DNA of 64,000 nucleotides from Oscillospiraceae bacterium (GCA_017432285.1 JAFRJM010000016.1:1-64000), one strand, 5' to 3'. Counted from the stretch's first letter, positions 45,865 through 55,281 are shown. Numbers and translations are program-made. The notes: generated from the sequence alone by a model not told the origin.

Positions 45865-46952
45865 CAGGTGTTCTCCTCCTCAAACTTTTTCATGAACTCA
45901 ACAAGATCTGCTACTCCCTGTAAAGGCATAGCATTGTAGATGCTTGCGCGCATACCTCCTACGGTACGATGGCCTTTGAGGTTTTTAAAACCTGCTTTAG
46001 AAGACTCAGAAACAAATCTGGCGTCTAGTTCTTTGTTTCCGGTAATAAATGTCACATTCATCAAAGATCTGTCTTTTTTACTGACGGTACCATGGAACAG
46101 TTTAGATGAATCCAAATAATCATAGAGGATAGAGGCTTTTTTGATGTTTCGTTCTTTCATTGCTTCCAGTCCGCCGATGGATTTCAGCCATTTAAATACT
46201 TTTCCGCATATGTAAATACCATAACAGGGAGGAGTATTATACATCGATCCGCTGTCAGCATGAGTTTTGAACCGTAACATAGTAGGAGTGCCTGGTAGCA
46301 CATCCTCTGTGATCAGATCTTCCCTTATGATGGATATTACTACTCCTGCAGGACCTATATTTTTCTGAACGCCACCGTAAACTATACCATACTTATTTAC
46401 GTCCATAGGTTCAGACAAAAACATGGAAGACACATCTGCTACAAGATCTTTTCCTTTGCAATTGGGAAGGGTTTTGATGGTAGTTCCGTAAATAGTATTG
46501 TTTTGACAGATATAAACGTAATCTGCGTTTTCAGTAATTGGAAGGTCGGACAGATCAGGGATATAAGAGTAATTCTTGTCCTTTGAACTGGCTATGACAT
46601 TGACCTCGCCATATAATGAAGCTTCTTCGGCAGCTTTCTTAGCCCAATTGCCCGTAACTATGTAATCTGCAACTCTGTTTTTCATCAGATTCATAGGTAT
46701 CATTGCGAACTGTTGGCTTGCCCCTCCCTGAAGGAAGAGTACTTTATATTTTTCGGGTATGCCAAGGAGATCGCGCAGATCCCGTTCTGCTTCATCGATT
46801 ATCTGCTGGAAATCAGAAGATCGATGGCTCATCTCCATTACAGACATACCGCATCCGCGGTAATTCAGCATCTCATCCGCAGCTTCCTTTAGCACTTCTT
46901 CAGGAAGAACAGCAGGACCGGCACTGAAGTTATAAACACGATCCAAAGCCAT
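45864..46952 (-). CDS. serC: Phosphoserine aminotransferase
   Basis: A 362-residue PLP enzyme converting 3-phosphohydroxypyruvate to phosphoserine. MALDRVYNFSAGPAVLPEEV, the GGASQQFAMIPMNL segment and the PLP lysine in YGGVQKNIGPAGV are typical. AAAGGAGAAGCGCAAA precedes the ATG. No serB phosphatase is in this operon; one of the two HAD phosphatases in the window might serve, but that is speculative. Confidence 0.97.
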   Translation of the reverse strand: MALDRVYNFSAGPAVLPEEVLKEAADEMLNYRGCGMSVMEMSHRSSDFQQIIDEAERDLRDLLGIPEKYKVLFLQGGASQQFAMIPMNLMKNRVADYIVTGNWAKKAAEEASLYGEVNVIASSKDKNYSYIPDLSDLPITENADYVYICQNNTIYGTTIKTLPNCKGKDLVADVSSMFLSEPMDVNKYGIVYGGVQKNIGPAGVVISIIREDLITEDVLPGTPTMLRFKTHADSGSMYNTPPCYGIYICGKVFKWLKSIGGLEAMKERNIKKASILYDYLDSSKLFHGTVSKKDRSLMNVTFITGNKELDARFVSESSKAGFKNLKGHRTVGGMRASIYNAMPLQGVADLVEFMKKFEEENT

Positions 46953-47023
46953 TTTGCGCTTCTCCTTTCATAGTTCTCGTTATTGTTGCAGTATTGAAGG
47001 AATTATATCACTTTAAATTGCTA

Positions 47024-47060
47024 AAAAGGAACTGAGATCCCGATCACGGGATCTCAGTTC
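47024..47060 (-). terminator. Terminator of tyrS
   Basis: A perfect 14-bp stem (47029-47042 with 47047-47060, loop ATCA) followed on the minus strand by TTTTT. A plus-strand T-run also follows the stem. Confidence 0.9.
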
Positions 47061-47094
47061 AAGTTTTTTTGTAGTGTTGTAGAAAAAATACTAC

Positions 47095-48309
47095 TTATTT
47101 CAGTATGGCTTTGTGGAATATTTTCTTGCCTTTCTTAATAACAATGCCATCTTTAAGGTCATCAGCCGTAAAACATAGGTCAAATGATGTAACTTTTTCT
47201 CCATTGACAGATACACCGCCCTGTTGAATAAGACGACGTATCTCGCCTTTGCTAGCTCCAAGTCCACATGCAAGCATAAGGTCTATGATGTTAACGGTTT
47301 CATCAACAAGATCAATTTCCGTTGAAGGCATGTTTTCCGTATCTCCAGCACCAGAGAACAGGCTGCGTGCAGATGCCTGCGCCTTATCTGCTTCTTCTTT
47401 TCCATGGACCAACTCTGTCAGTTCATGAGCCAAGATCTCTTTCTTCTCATTAATCCGGCTGTCGTCCCATTTTTCCATCTCCTCGATCTGTTCAACAGGA
47501 ATAAACGTCAGCATACGAATGCATTTCATTACATCCGCGTCTCCAACGTTTCTCCAATACTGATAGAACTCATATGGGGTAGTCTTGTTGGGGTCGAGCC
47601 ATACTGCGTTGCCAGCAGTCTTTCCCATCTTATGACCTTGAGAGTCTGTGAGAAGAGTGATCGTCATGGCATGAGCGTCTTTGCCGAGTTTCTTGCGAAT
47701 GAGCTCGGTGCCTGCGAGCATGTTGCTCCACTGATCATCTCCGCCGAACTGCATGTTGCAGTCCTTCGTCTGGAAGAGGTAATAGAAGTCATATGCCTGC
47801 ATGATCATGTAATTGAACTCAAAGAAACTAAGACCTCTCTCCATTCTCTGTTTGTAGCAATCTGCACGGAGCATATTGTTGACCGAAAAGTGTGGGCCGA
47901 CTTCACGGAGGAATTCGATATAGTTGAGATCAAGCAGCCAGTCCGCGTTATTGACCATCTGGGCTTTTCCCTCACCGAATTCGATGAAACGCTCCATTTG
48001 TTTGCGGAAACATTCCGCATTGTGATTGATGTCATCGATGGTAAGCATCTTGCGCATGTCGGTTCTTCCTGACGGGTCACCTATGAGAGTTGTTCCGCCG
48101 CCGATTAAGGCGATGGGACGGTTGCCGGCAGACTGCAGCCTTTTCATGAGCGTAAGCGCCATAAAGTGCCCTGCGGTAAGGCTGTCAGCAGTGCAGTCAA
48201 ATCCAATATAGAAGGTAGCTTTTCCGTTGTTGACCATTTCTCGGATGAGCTCCTCGTTAGTGACCTGCGCGATAAGGCCGCGTGCCTTAAGTTCTTCGTA
48301 GATTTGCAT
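47095..48309 (-). CDS. tyrS: Tyrosyl-tRNA synthetase
   Basis: A 404-residue class I synthetase. The HIGH-type site is ADSLTAGHFMALTLM, the KMSKS-type loop is KMGKTAGNAVW, and the tyrosine pocket FNYMIMQAYDFYYL is present. A C-terminal S4-like RNA-binding domain (about 340-400) follows. It is controlled by the T-box riboswitch directly upstream. Confidence 0.96.
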   Translation of the reverse strand: MQIYEELKARGLIAQVTNEELIREMVNNGKATFYIGFDCTADSLTAGHFMALTLMKRLQSAGNRPIALIGGGTTLIGDPSGRTDMRKMLTIDDINHNAECFRKQMERFIEFGEGKAQMVNNADWLLDLNYIEFLREVGPHFSVNNMLRADCYKQRMERGLSFFEFNYMIMQAYDFYYLFQTKDCNMQFGGDDQWSNMLAGTELIRKKLGKDAHAMTITLLTDSQGHKMGKTAGNAVWLDPNKTTPYEFYQYWRNVGDADVMKCIRMLTFIPVEQIEEMEKWDDSRINEKKEILAHELTELVHGKEEADKAQASARSLFSGAGDTENMPSTEIDLVDETVNIIDLMLACGLGASKGEIRRLIQQGGVSVNGEKVTSFDLCFTADDLKDGIVIKKGKKIFHKAILK

Positions 48310-48324
48310 TTGTTTCCTCCAAAT

Positions 48325-48594
48325 AATAAGTCCTCTGTCCCCAACACAGGGAACAGAGGACGATGTTTCTATCGTGGTACCACCTCTGGTTCAGACAGGA
48401 CTCACATCCTGTCCCTTTGCGTGTGCAATTACACACTGGCGCTATATCGGGCGCGCCCGTCAGCCCCTACTTTGACGTTCAGGGAGCAGCTCCCGAGTGT
48501 ATTCCGTTCCGATGTTCCGCATCCTTTCACCAGCCGGATGCTCTCTGAAGAAACCTGTCAGGACGTACTTGTCTCGTTCACAGCCTTATGAAGA
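48325..48594 (-). ncRNA. T-box riboswitch (tyrosine) before tyrS
   Basis: Minus strand. The conserved T-box AGAGGTGGTACCACG lies at 48387-48373. It is followed by a terminator stem, GTCCTCTGTTCCC with GGGGACAGAGGAC, and TTATTATTT. In Stem I the specifier loop reads GGAATACACTC; the UAC tyrosine codon is at 48501-48499. Uncharged tRNA-Tyr would pair with the T-box and favour the antiterminator, turning tyrS on when tyrosine is short. Confidence 0.93.
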
Positions 48595-48623
48595 TTTATA
48601 GCATATAAGAAAGGGAAAAACAA
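48595..48623 (-). promoter_or_regulatory. Promoter of the T-box-tyrS unit
   Basis: On the minus strand TTGTTT (48623-48618) and TATAAA (48600-48595) are 17 bases apart, just past the stop of the M18 peptidase gene. It would start transcription about six bases before the T-box leader. Confidence 0.65.
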
Positions 48624-48625
48624 GC

Positions 48626-49915
48626 CTACTCCACAAAATGATATCCGTTTTCATCTTTTATGAGTGCAGTAGAGAAATACTTTGTAAGCGCGCGTGCCAT
48701 ATACTCAGTATCTTCAGCGCCGGCTGTCTCGAAACATGAATGCATGGCTATTTGGGCGCATCCAATATCCACTGTTGGGATAGATACCTGTGTAGTGGCG
48801 ATATGACCTAATGTGCTGCCACCACGGAGATCCGCACGGTTTGCATAGACCTGTACCGGCACATCTACCTGCTCACAGATGAGGCGTATAACAGCAGCAG
48901 ATATTGCGTCTGAAGCATATGACTGTCTTGCATTGTATTTGATCACGACACCCTTATTCATATATACGGAATTGTTGGGGTCGCGGTATTCTGGATGATT
49001 GGGGTGTACAGCGTGTGCATTGTCTGCAGATACCATAAAACTGTTGGCCATCTTGTGCATGCGCTCTTCTCCGCTGAGACCAAGATCTGCGCAGATCCTG
49101 TCAAGCAGGTCTATCAGAAATGTGGATGCGGCGCCTTGACGTGTCTCGCTCCCGACTTCTTCATTATCAAATAGACAGTATACAGGAATCGAAGCACTGT
49201 CTTCTGCATGGATGATGCCCTGTACTCCGGCAAAGGCACACTGCAGATCGTCAAGCCGAGGAGCGGAAACATAATTGCTCCATACCATACCTTTCTGGCA
49301 GTTATACATATACAGCTCAGTTGTGAGGATGTCGGTATCCTTGATGCCAAGCTTTTCCGCGATCCGTGCCCGAAGATCCGGAACACCATCTCCTCGCTCG
49401 CCTATCAACGGAAGCATATCGACGGCCATGTTGTAAGACGCTTTGTCGTTGGCTTCGCGGTTCATATGGATAGCTAGACTAGGTATTACTGCTACTGGCT
49501 CCGCCATGTCAACTAAACGCTCTGTGAAACCTTCCTTTGTTCGAATCAGTACCCTGCCGGCAACAGAAAGCGGACGGTCGAACCAAGGAGCCAGTAATGG
49601 GCTGCCGTATCTTTCAACAGAAAGGCGGACATAATGCTCATCGAACTGTTCTGCGTTCTCTTTCAGCTTCAGGAAGGGGCTGTCACTGTGTGCAGCCATT
49701 GCCATGAATCCTGTGAACTCACCTTTGGGCATACGCCATGCAAGCAATGAAGAGCTGTTGCGTGTAGTATAGTACTTTCCTCCGGGAACCAAAGTCCAGT
49801 TAGAGGATTCGTCCAGATAAGTAAAACCATTTTCGGACAACAGACGTGCAGTCGTCTCCGCAGCATGAAACATGGAAGGAGACTGCTCTATGTAAGTCAA
49901 TAATTCTTGATTCAT
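48626..49915 (-). CDS. M18 family aminopeptidase
   Basis: A 429-residue zinc aminopeptidase of the M18 (aspartyl aminopeptidase) family. Metal-site segments are MAAHSDSPFLKLKENA, CLFDNEEVGSETRQGA and SADNAHAVHPNHPEYRD, and the C-terminal GGSTLGHIATTQVSIPTVDIG is typical. It trims N-terminal residues from peptides in the cytoplasm. It is 31 bases after mtnN, the third gene of the ychF-mtnN operon. Confidence 0.93.
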   Translation of the reverse strand: MNQELLTYIEQSPSMFHAAETTARLLSENGFTYLDESSNWTLVPGGKYYTTRNSSSLLAWRMPKGEFTGFMAMAAHSDSPFLKLKENAEQFDEHYVRLSVERYGSPLLAPWFDRPLSVAGRVLIRTKEGFTERLVDMAEPVAVIPSLAIHMNREANDKASYNMAVDMLPLIGERGDGVPDLRARIAEKLGIKDTDILTTELYMYNCQKGMVWSNYVSAPRLDDLQCAFAGVQGIIHAEDSASIPVYCLFDNEEVGSETRQGAASTFLIDLLDRICADLGLSGEERMHKMANSFMVSADNAHAVHPNHPEYRDPNNSVYMNKGVVIKYNARQSYASDAISAAVIRLICEQVDVPVQVYANRADLRGGSTLGHIATTQVSIPTVDIGCAQIAMHSCFETAGAEDTEYMARALTKYFSTALIKDENGYHFVE

Positions 49916-49946
49916 AAATAAGACCTTTCAAAAAGGGTTTGGATGA

Positions 49947-50618
49947 TTATAGTGCTTGTGCGAACCGTTTTATGAAGTTTGTGGAGGTATCAAGATACTC
50001 CGCAATAGTCAGTGTGTCATGGAACTGCTCTTCCGCTTCCTCATCTGCGCTGTCTGAAATGATTTTTACAAGACAGAAGGGGATATCGTTTTTGGCAGCA
50101 ATATGAGCTATAGCACATCCTTCCATCTCAACAGCGCTGCAGTTAGTGCGGGAAATGATATCTTGCTTTGTTTCAGAGTTTGAAATGAATTGATCACCTG
50201 TCGCGACTATGCCCTTTGTATATACAACACCCATATCAGAGAGGATTTTTTCTGCGATATCAGAGAGGCGTTTATCAGCCGGGAAGCTTGTAAGATTGGG
50301 ATAGTCTTCTGCAACGAAGTCGATGGGGTACAGGTCATGATAAGTTGCTTCTGTCACAAGGACAGCACCGCCGATCGGGATATGGCATGCGCTACCCGCC
50401 AGTCCTATGTTCAAAACAGCATCCACATGCTGATCACTGATGAGCAGCTGTGTGCACGCTCCGGCGTTAGCTTTTCCGATTCCGCACAGTGCCAGAACGA
50501 CTTCATTGTCACCGAGAGTCAGGCTGCACATCCTGCAGCCGCCTAGACAGAATTCTTTTCCATTAAGATTCAGAAGATCTATCTCTTTATCGAATGCTAC
50601 CAACACACCTAGTTTCAA
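49947..50618 (-). CDS. mtnN: MTA/SAH nucleosidase-like protein
   Basis: A 223-residue nucleoside phosphorylase-fold protein. GLAGSACHIPIGGAVLVTEA, ATGDQFISNSE and the catalytic-type SAVEMEGCAIAHIA segment match 5'-methylthioadenosine/S-adenosylhomocysteine nucleosidase. The start is TTG 50618, eight bases after AAGGAGG; an ATG at 50639 would overlap ychF and put the ribosome site inside the gene. It would recycle by-products of SAM-dependent reactions. Confidence 0.85.
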   Translation of the reverse strand: MKLGVLVAFDKEIDLLNLNGKEFCLGGCRMCSLTLGDNEVVLALCGIGKANAGACTQLLISDQHVDAVLNIGLAGSACHIPIGGAVLVTEATYHDLYPIDFVAEDYPNLTSFPADKRLSDIAEKILSDMGVVYTKGIVATGDQFISNSETKQDIISRTNCSAVEMEGCAIAHIAAKNDIPFCLVKIISDSADEEAEEQFHDTLTIAEYLDTSTNFIKRFAQAL

Positions 50619-50631
50619 AGTTTGTTCCTCC

Positions 50632-51726
50632 TTAAACATTGAATCGGAACAGAGTTACATCTCCGTCCTTCATTACGTACTCTTTGCCTTCGCTTCGGAC
50701 AAGTCCCTTTTCCTTGCATACCTGCATACTTCCGAGTTCTTTTAACGTCTCAAACGGGACTATCTCAGCGCGAATGAAACCGCGCTCAAAATCGCTGTGT
50801 ATCTTTCCAGCAGCCTGAGGCGCTTTTGTCCCTTTACGGATCGTCCATGCGCGGACTTCATCTGCACCTCCGGTGAGGAAACTGATAAGCCCGAGCAGAG
50901 AATAGCTTTCCTGAATTAGTTTTTCCAGGCCGCTCTCTTGGATTCCTAGATCGGCCAGAAACTCCTTTTTCTCTTCAGGATCAAGAGAAGCAATCTCTTC
51001 CTCAGCTTTTGCGGATATGACAACAACGCCGCTGCCTTCTTTTTCCGCATATTCGCGGACTGTGCGGACATAATCGTTTTCGCCACCGTCCATCAGGTCA
51101 TCTTCTGAGATGTTGGCTGCATATATGACGGGTTTTGCGGACAGAAGCGGGATGTCATTGAAGATGGCCTGTTCCTTATCCGTAGCTATTTCGAAAGCTC
51201 TGGCATTGTTTCCGGCTTCCATGAATGAAGAGAGCCTTTTGAGAAAATCGAGCTCCGCAGCTAATGTCTTATCTCCCTTGAGGTTTTTGGAGGTCTTGTC
51301 TATTCTTCGCCCTAGGATCTCCAGATCCGAGAGAAGAAGTTCATAGTCTATCGTCTCTATATCCCTGAGAGGGTCGACAGAACCTTCCACATGTATGATC
51401 TCCGTAGAGTCAAAACACCTGACAACATGTACGATAGCATCACACTGGCGGATATTTTCAAGGAATTTGTTCCCAAGGCCTTCTCCTTTTGAAGCTCCTT
51501 TGACCAGACCTGCGATATCTACGAATTCTATGGTGGCTGGTGTGAACTTTTTCGGATGATAGTAATTCTCCAGCCAAGTAAGGCGATCATCAGGAACTGC
51601 TACAGTGCCTACATTGGGCTCTATAGTACAGAAAGGATAGTTTGCTGCCTGAACGCCGGCGTTTGTGATAGCGTTAAACAGTGTGCTTTTTCCAACATTA
51701 GGAAGGCCTACGATTCCTAATTTCAT
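50632..51726 (-). CDS. ychF: Ribosome-binding ATPase YchF (Obg family)
   Basis: A 364-residue Obg-family P-loop protein that prefers ATP. G1 is [16 protein letters not shown]2/G3 [16 protein letters not shown], then a coiled-coil insertion and the C-terminal TGS domain ending [18 protein letters not shown]. The frame opens at 51813, but AAGGAG before ATG 51726 and the MKLGIVG start fix the true start. Confidence 0.97.
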   Translation of the reverse strand: MKLGIVGLPNVGKSTLFNAITNAGVQAANYPFCTIEPNVGTVAVPDDRLTWLENYYHPKKFTPATIEFVDIAGLVKGASKGEGLGNKFLENIRQCDAIVHVVRCFDSTEIIHVEGSVDPLRDIETIDYELLLSDLEILGRRIDKTSKNLKGDKTLAAELDFLKRLSSFMEAGNNARAFEIATDKEQAIFNDIPLLSAKPVIYAANISEDDLMDGGENDYVRTVREYAEKEGSGVVVISAKAEEEIASLDPEEKKEFLADLGIQESGLEKLIQESYSLLGLISFLTGGADEVRAWTIRKGTKAPQAAGKIHSDFERGFIRAEIVPFETLKELGSMQVCKEKGLVRSEGKEYVMKDGDVTLFRFNV

Positions 51727-51799
51727 TAATATTTTCTCCTTAAACTTTGACATCGAATGTCCACAATACAGACTGTGTTTTTCTTTGCCGATTACCACT

Positions 51800-51828
51800 A
51801 TTCTAGCATGCAATCCGCTTCACCTCAA
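51800..51828 (-). promoter_or_regulatory. Promoter of ychF-mtnN-M18
   Basis: On the minus strand TTGAGG (51828-51823) and TAGAAT (51805-51800) are 17 bases apart, about 75 bases before ychF. Confidence 0.55.
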
Positions 51829-51836
51829 ACTGTTTA

Positions 51837-51869
51837 GAAGAAAGCCGCCGGAATAAAAATACCGGCGGC
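51837..51869 (-). terminator. Terminator of the tandem esterase genes
   Basis: GCCGCCGG (51844-51851) pairs with CCGGCGGC (51862-51869), then TTTCTTCT on the minus strand. It overlaps the upstream flank of the ychF promoter. Confidence 0.75.
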
Positions 51870-51898
51870 AATGTTTGTTTGAGGTGTTTTTGAAACAG

Positions 51899-52720
51899 TT
51901 ATTCCAGGCCTGCTTCTTTGCGGCATTCCTGGATGAATTCGAACACTTTCGGGATGTAGATGTTCCAGCTGTTCCAGTCATGTATACCGTGTTCTTCGTA
52001 CCAGTCGATATGAACACCTAAAGATTCTGCAAAGTGGTAGAACTCCAGGTTTCCGTTTCTGGTGAAGTCTTCAAGGCCTACGCAAAACTCAAGTTTTGGA
52101 AGTTCAACACCGTTTCTAACATTCTTTTCCAATTGCCAGTAGATGTCTTCTTCAGTCTTAAGAATGCCTGCGTGGTCATCTTCATGGCCATAGATATTCT
52201 CAAAGAAAGGATTGGATGTTGCCCTTCCTGTCCCAGCAGCATAATTAGGAACGACTTCTACACCGGAAGAAATGGGTACACAAACGCTGTATCTTTCAGG
52301 ATTCAGCATAGCAAATTTGAGAGCTCCTGCACCGCCCATAGACATACCGGAGATGAAGTTGTCCTCTCTCTTTCTGGATACAGGGAAATGGGAGTAAATA
52401 TATTCAGGCAGTTCTGTTTGGAAATAATCCCGCCAGTTTGGTCCGTGAGCCATGTTTGCATAACTGGACATCTGGGCGTCTGGCATCACGACCGCATAAT
52501 TGTATTTGTCGGCAAGGACCTGCACTGTGGTGCAGTCATGCCAGTCAGCATAATTATCTGATCCGCCATGTAAGAGCCATAAAACAGGAAGCAGTTCTTT
52601 TGTGCCATACAGTTTTTCAAAATCGGTGTCCGGCGCATGGATACCAGTCGGGAGTATGATGCGGACCTGCGTTGCGAGTCCGATGGTCGAGGGGTTGAAA
52701 CGCAATGTCATTACTGCCAT
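51899..52720 (-). CDS. Alpha/beta-hydrolase, esterase D-like (first of a tandem pair)
   Basis: A 273-residue cytoplasmic esterase of the tributyrin/feruloyl esterase-like family. The nucleophile is Ser127 in FISGMSMGGAGALKFA; LWLLHGGSDNYADW provides the oxyanion region, and His263-type segment (EEHGIHDWNSW) the histidine. No signal peptide is seen. It starts two bases before the stop of its upstream neighbour's 3' end, and the two look like duplicated copies. The substrate is unknown; acyl sugars or acetylated glycans are possible. Confidence 0.85.
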   Translation of the reverse strand: MAVMTLRFNPSTIGLATQVRIILPTGIHAPDTDFEKLYGTKELLPVLWLLHGGSDNYADWHDCTTVQVLADKYNYAVVMPDAQMSSYANMAHGPNWRDYFQTELPEYIYSHFPVSRKREDNFISGMSMGGAGALKFAMLNPERYSVCVPISSGVEVVPNYAAGTGRATSNPFFENIYGHEDDHAGILKTEEDIYWQLEKNVRNGVELPKLEFCVGLEDFTRNGNLEFYHFAESLGVHIDWYEEHGIHDWNSWNIYIPKVFEFIQECRKEAGLE

Positions 52721-52721
52721 A

Positions 52722-53495
52722 TCAGTTCACTCCTTTCGGAATATCGAGCCAGTCAAGGAAGGCTTCGACATAATGATCCCACATATCGAATGAATGCCCG
52801 CCTTCACCGTATAGATCTGTCATATCACAGCCGACGGCTTTGAATTTGGCGATCGCGCCGGTTACCTGTTTAACCCCGAAATCTTTATCGCCTACAACAG
52901 ACCACAATCTCGGACATTTGCCTTCTTTTACAAGATTGGATGCCATCCAGATAAGATCGCCGTCTGTTTCTCTGATATGATCTGCGTTTCCAAACGCGTT
53001 CACAAATGTAGGGGTGAGTCCGACGCTTCCATCATTAGCTGTATTAGACAGTATGCTGATGATGTCCAATGCGCCTCCAAAAGCTCCTGCGGCACAGTAT
53101 TTATCAGGATTGTTGAGTGCAAGTTTATATGCTACATAACCTCCCATGGAAGCACCGCCCGTATAGTTTTCCTCTCTTTTTGTTGAGAGACACGGAAGCA
53201 TATAATGCATCGCTGCAGGTAATTCCTTATTGACCATATTCCAGTAGTTGGATCCGTGAACCATGTTCTGACCGTGTCCGTTGGACATAGCCGGCATGAT
53301 TACAGCAAGACCTCTGTTGTTTGCATAACGGTCAATAGATGTTAATCTGAGCCACTCTGTGCAGTCCTGATTTGCACCGTGGAACAGCCACAGAACGGGA
53401 AATGGTTCTTTTACCGGTTTGTCCGGCAGGGAAACTATGACTTCTTCATGGAACCCGAGTGCTCCGGATCTGAAGTCCATCTCAAGAAGAGCCAT
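52722..53495 (-). CDS. Alpha/beta-hydrolase, esterase D-like (second of a tandem pair)
   Basis: A 257-residue esterase related to its downstream neighbour: VLWLFHGANQDCTEWLRLTS, nucleophile Ser116 in TGGASMGGYVAYKLA and the histidine segment GEGGHSFDMWDHY. AAAGGAGATCAATGAT precedes the ATG. It is transcribed first of the pair, from a promoter back to back with that of the type-B carboxylesterase. Confidence 0.85.
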   Translation of the reverse strand: MALLEMDFRSGALGFHEEVIVSLPDKPVKEPFPVLWLFHGANQDCTEWLRLTSIDRYANNRGLAVIMPAMSNGHGQNMVHGSNYWNMVNKELPAAMHYMLPCLSTKREENYTGGASMGGYVAYKLALNNPDKYCAAGAFGGALDIISILSNTANDGSVGLTPTFVNAFGNADHIRETDGDLIWMASNLVKEGKCPRLWSVVGDKDFGVKQVTGAIAKFKAVGCDMTDLYGEGGHSFDMWDHYVEAFLDWLDIPKGVN

Positions 53496-53535
53496 ATCAT
53501 TGATCTCCTTTCACAAAAGAATAGGTCTAACACAA

Positions 53536-53564
53536 ACTGTAGAGTCACAGAAAGACATTGTCAA
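53536..53564 (-). promoter_or_regulatory. Promoter of the tandem esterases
   Basis: On the minus strand TTGACA (53564-53559) and TACAGT (53541-53536) are 17 bases apart. Confidence 0.7.
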
Positions 53565-53566
53565 TA

Positions 53567-53595
53567 TTTACATTTTTGAAGGCCGGGAATACAAT
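53567..53595 (+). promoter_or_regulatory. Promoter of the type-B carboxylesterase
   Basis: TTTACA (53567-53572) and TACAAT (53590-53595) are 17 bases apart. Its -35 box stands only two bases from the -35 box of the divergent esterase promoter. Confidence 0.7.
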
Positions 53596-53647
53596 TTTCA
53601 CATAGGAAACAGCTATGTTTTCACAAGAATCATTCTGGAGGTTATCA

Positions 53648-55228
53648 ATGTTCGTACGCGAAAAAGAACCGGTCGTTATGACTAAAGCAGGTAAGCTCAG
53701 AGGATCTTATATCGATGGAGTTTACCGTTTTCTAGGCGTTCACTATGCTCAGGATACGTCAGGAGATAATAGATTTATGCCCCCAAGACCAGTAGAGCCG
53801 TGGGAAGGTGAGAAATTGGCCCAGGAGTACGTTGCAAAGTGCTGGCAGTATGATCTTCCCCGCGTTGAGGATGTGGAGATCACGAGCACCCCGATGTTCC
53901 GCCGTCAGCAGAAACTTATGGAGCGCAGCAGCGAGATGGGCGTAGGACGTCAGACTGAGGACTGTCTGGCATTGAATATCTGGACACAGGGTGTTGAAGA
54001 TGGAAAGATGCGTCCCGTTATGGTGTGGTTCCATGGCGGCGGAGATTTCGCAGGCGCAGCGGAAGCAGACTGGCACGACGGATACAAGATGTCAAAAAAA
54101 CAGGATGTGGTCATGGTGACTGTAGGGCACAGACTGGCTATGTTCGGTTATCTGGACCTGCGTGATTACGGTGAGAAATACAAGGATTCCGTCAACATGG
54201 GCCATCAGGATATGGTAGCTGCATTGCAGTGGGTCCATGATAACATCGAAGCATTCGGCGGCGATCCAGGTAATGTTACGATCTTCGGACAGTCAGGCGG
54301 CGGCGGAAAAGTCTCTGCATTGATGGGCATGCCTGCTGCGAAAGGCCTTTTCCAGAAGGCTATAGTTCAGTCAGGCGGCTTCCAGGCAGAAGATCCCCAG
54401 AATGCCAAGGATATTACGAAAGAGTATCTGGAATATCTTGGAATCAGCAAAGAAAATATAGATGATATTCAGAAGATACCTGCGGCGGATCTTATCAAGG
54501 CTATCCGTGAGATCAACAAGACCCGTACGCTCGGCACATATATGATGAACTCATCTGTCGTTGACGGAAAACATATCGTATACAATCCTTATGACGGAGC
54601 GGAAGGATCAGAGTACAGCAAGGACATCATCATGATCAACGGCTACACCAAAGATGACGCCTGCTTGTACTCGCTCTTGGATCAGGCCATGCTGGATTAC
54701 AAACGCGCGGACAGTGTCGGTGCGATCGCAAAATACGGCTATACCGATGAGCAGTCGGAGAAGATATTCGATATTTATCAGGAGATGCTGGGCGGAGATG
54801 CAAGTCCCTATGATGTCTTTACTGCTTTCATGAATGATCAGGTGCATCTCAAGCAGAATATTCTTCGCTATCGTGCCCGCTCGAAATTCGGAGCCGCACC
54901 GATGTACAACTATGTATTCGCATTTGAGGGACCTTATCCGGAGATGAAGGCTATCCACGGCGTGGACGTGCCTTTCTTCTTCGACAACGGCCAATATGCA
55001 ACCGGAATTTGGACAGCAGACACATATGTTGATGCTATGAATCTGTCAGAGAAGGCCGGCGCAGCGTGGGCGGCATTTGCCAGAACCGGAGATCCCAGTT
55101 GCCCGGGTATCGGAACATGGAAACCCTTTGACGAGGGAAATTATTACACCATGGTGTTCGATGCAGAGTGCAAGCTGGTGAGCGATTACCGCGCTCCCGG
55201 ACGCAGAGTCGCACTTGGCGAAGTGTAG
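53648..55228 (+). CDS. Type-B carboxylesterase
   Basis: A 526-residue carboxylesterase/para-nitrobenzyl-esterase family protein. TEDCLALNIWTQ, MVWFHGGGDFAGA and the nucleophile Ser216 in FGQSGGGGKVSALM are seen; the usual GESAGG is GQSGGG here. A histidine in KAIHGVDVPFFFDNG completes the triad. No signal peptide is seen. GGAGGTTATCA precedes ATG 53648. It is divergent from two smaller esterases and may act on the same kind of ester. Confidence 0.92.
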   Translation: MFVREKEPVVMTKAGKLRGSYIDGVYRFLGVHYAQDTSGDNRFMPPRPVEPWEGEKLAQEYVAKCWQYDLPRVEDVEITSTPMFRRQQKLMERSSEMGVGRQTEDCLALNIWTQGVEDGKMRPVMVWFHGGGDFAGAAEADWHDGYKMSKKQDVVMVTVGHRLAMFGYLDLRDYGEKYKDSVNMGHQDMVAALQWVHDNIEAFGGDPGNVTIFGQSGGGGKVSALMGMPAAKGLFQKAIVQSGGFQAEDPQNAKDITKEYLEYLGISKENIDDIQKIPAADLIKAIREINKTRTLGTYMMNSSVVDGKHIVYNPYDGAEGSEYSKDIIMINGYTKDDACLYSLLDQAMLDYKRADSVGAIAKYGYTDEQSEKIFDIYQEMLGGDASPYDVFTAFMNDQVHLKQNILRYRARSKFGAAPMYNYVFAFEGPYPEMKAIHGVDVPFFFDNGQYATGIWTADTYVDAMNLSEKAGAAWAAFARTGDPSCPGIGTWKPFDEGNYYTMVFDAECKLVSDYRAPGRRVALGEV

Positions 55229-55252
55229 GATCAAGCTATTTTACAAAAACAG

Positions 55253-55281
55253 AACAGCCGCCTAACGGCGGCTGTTTTTGT
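55253..55281 (+). terminator. Terminator of the type-B carboxylesterase
   Basis: A perfect 10-bp stem, AACAGCCGCC with GGCGGCTGTT, loop TAAC, followed by TTTG. It overlaps the stop region of the convergent zinc-ribbon gene. Confidence 0.88.

Noticed and set aside
48166-48591. Plus-strand ORF across the tyrS 5' end
   Set aside because: The region is explained by the tyrS coding sequence and its T-box leader on the other strand.
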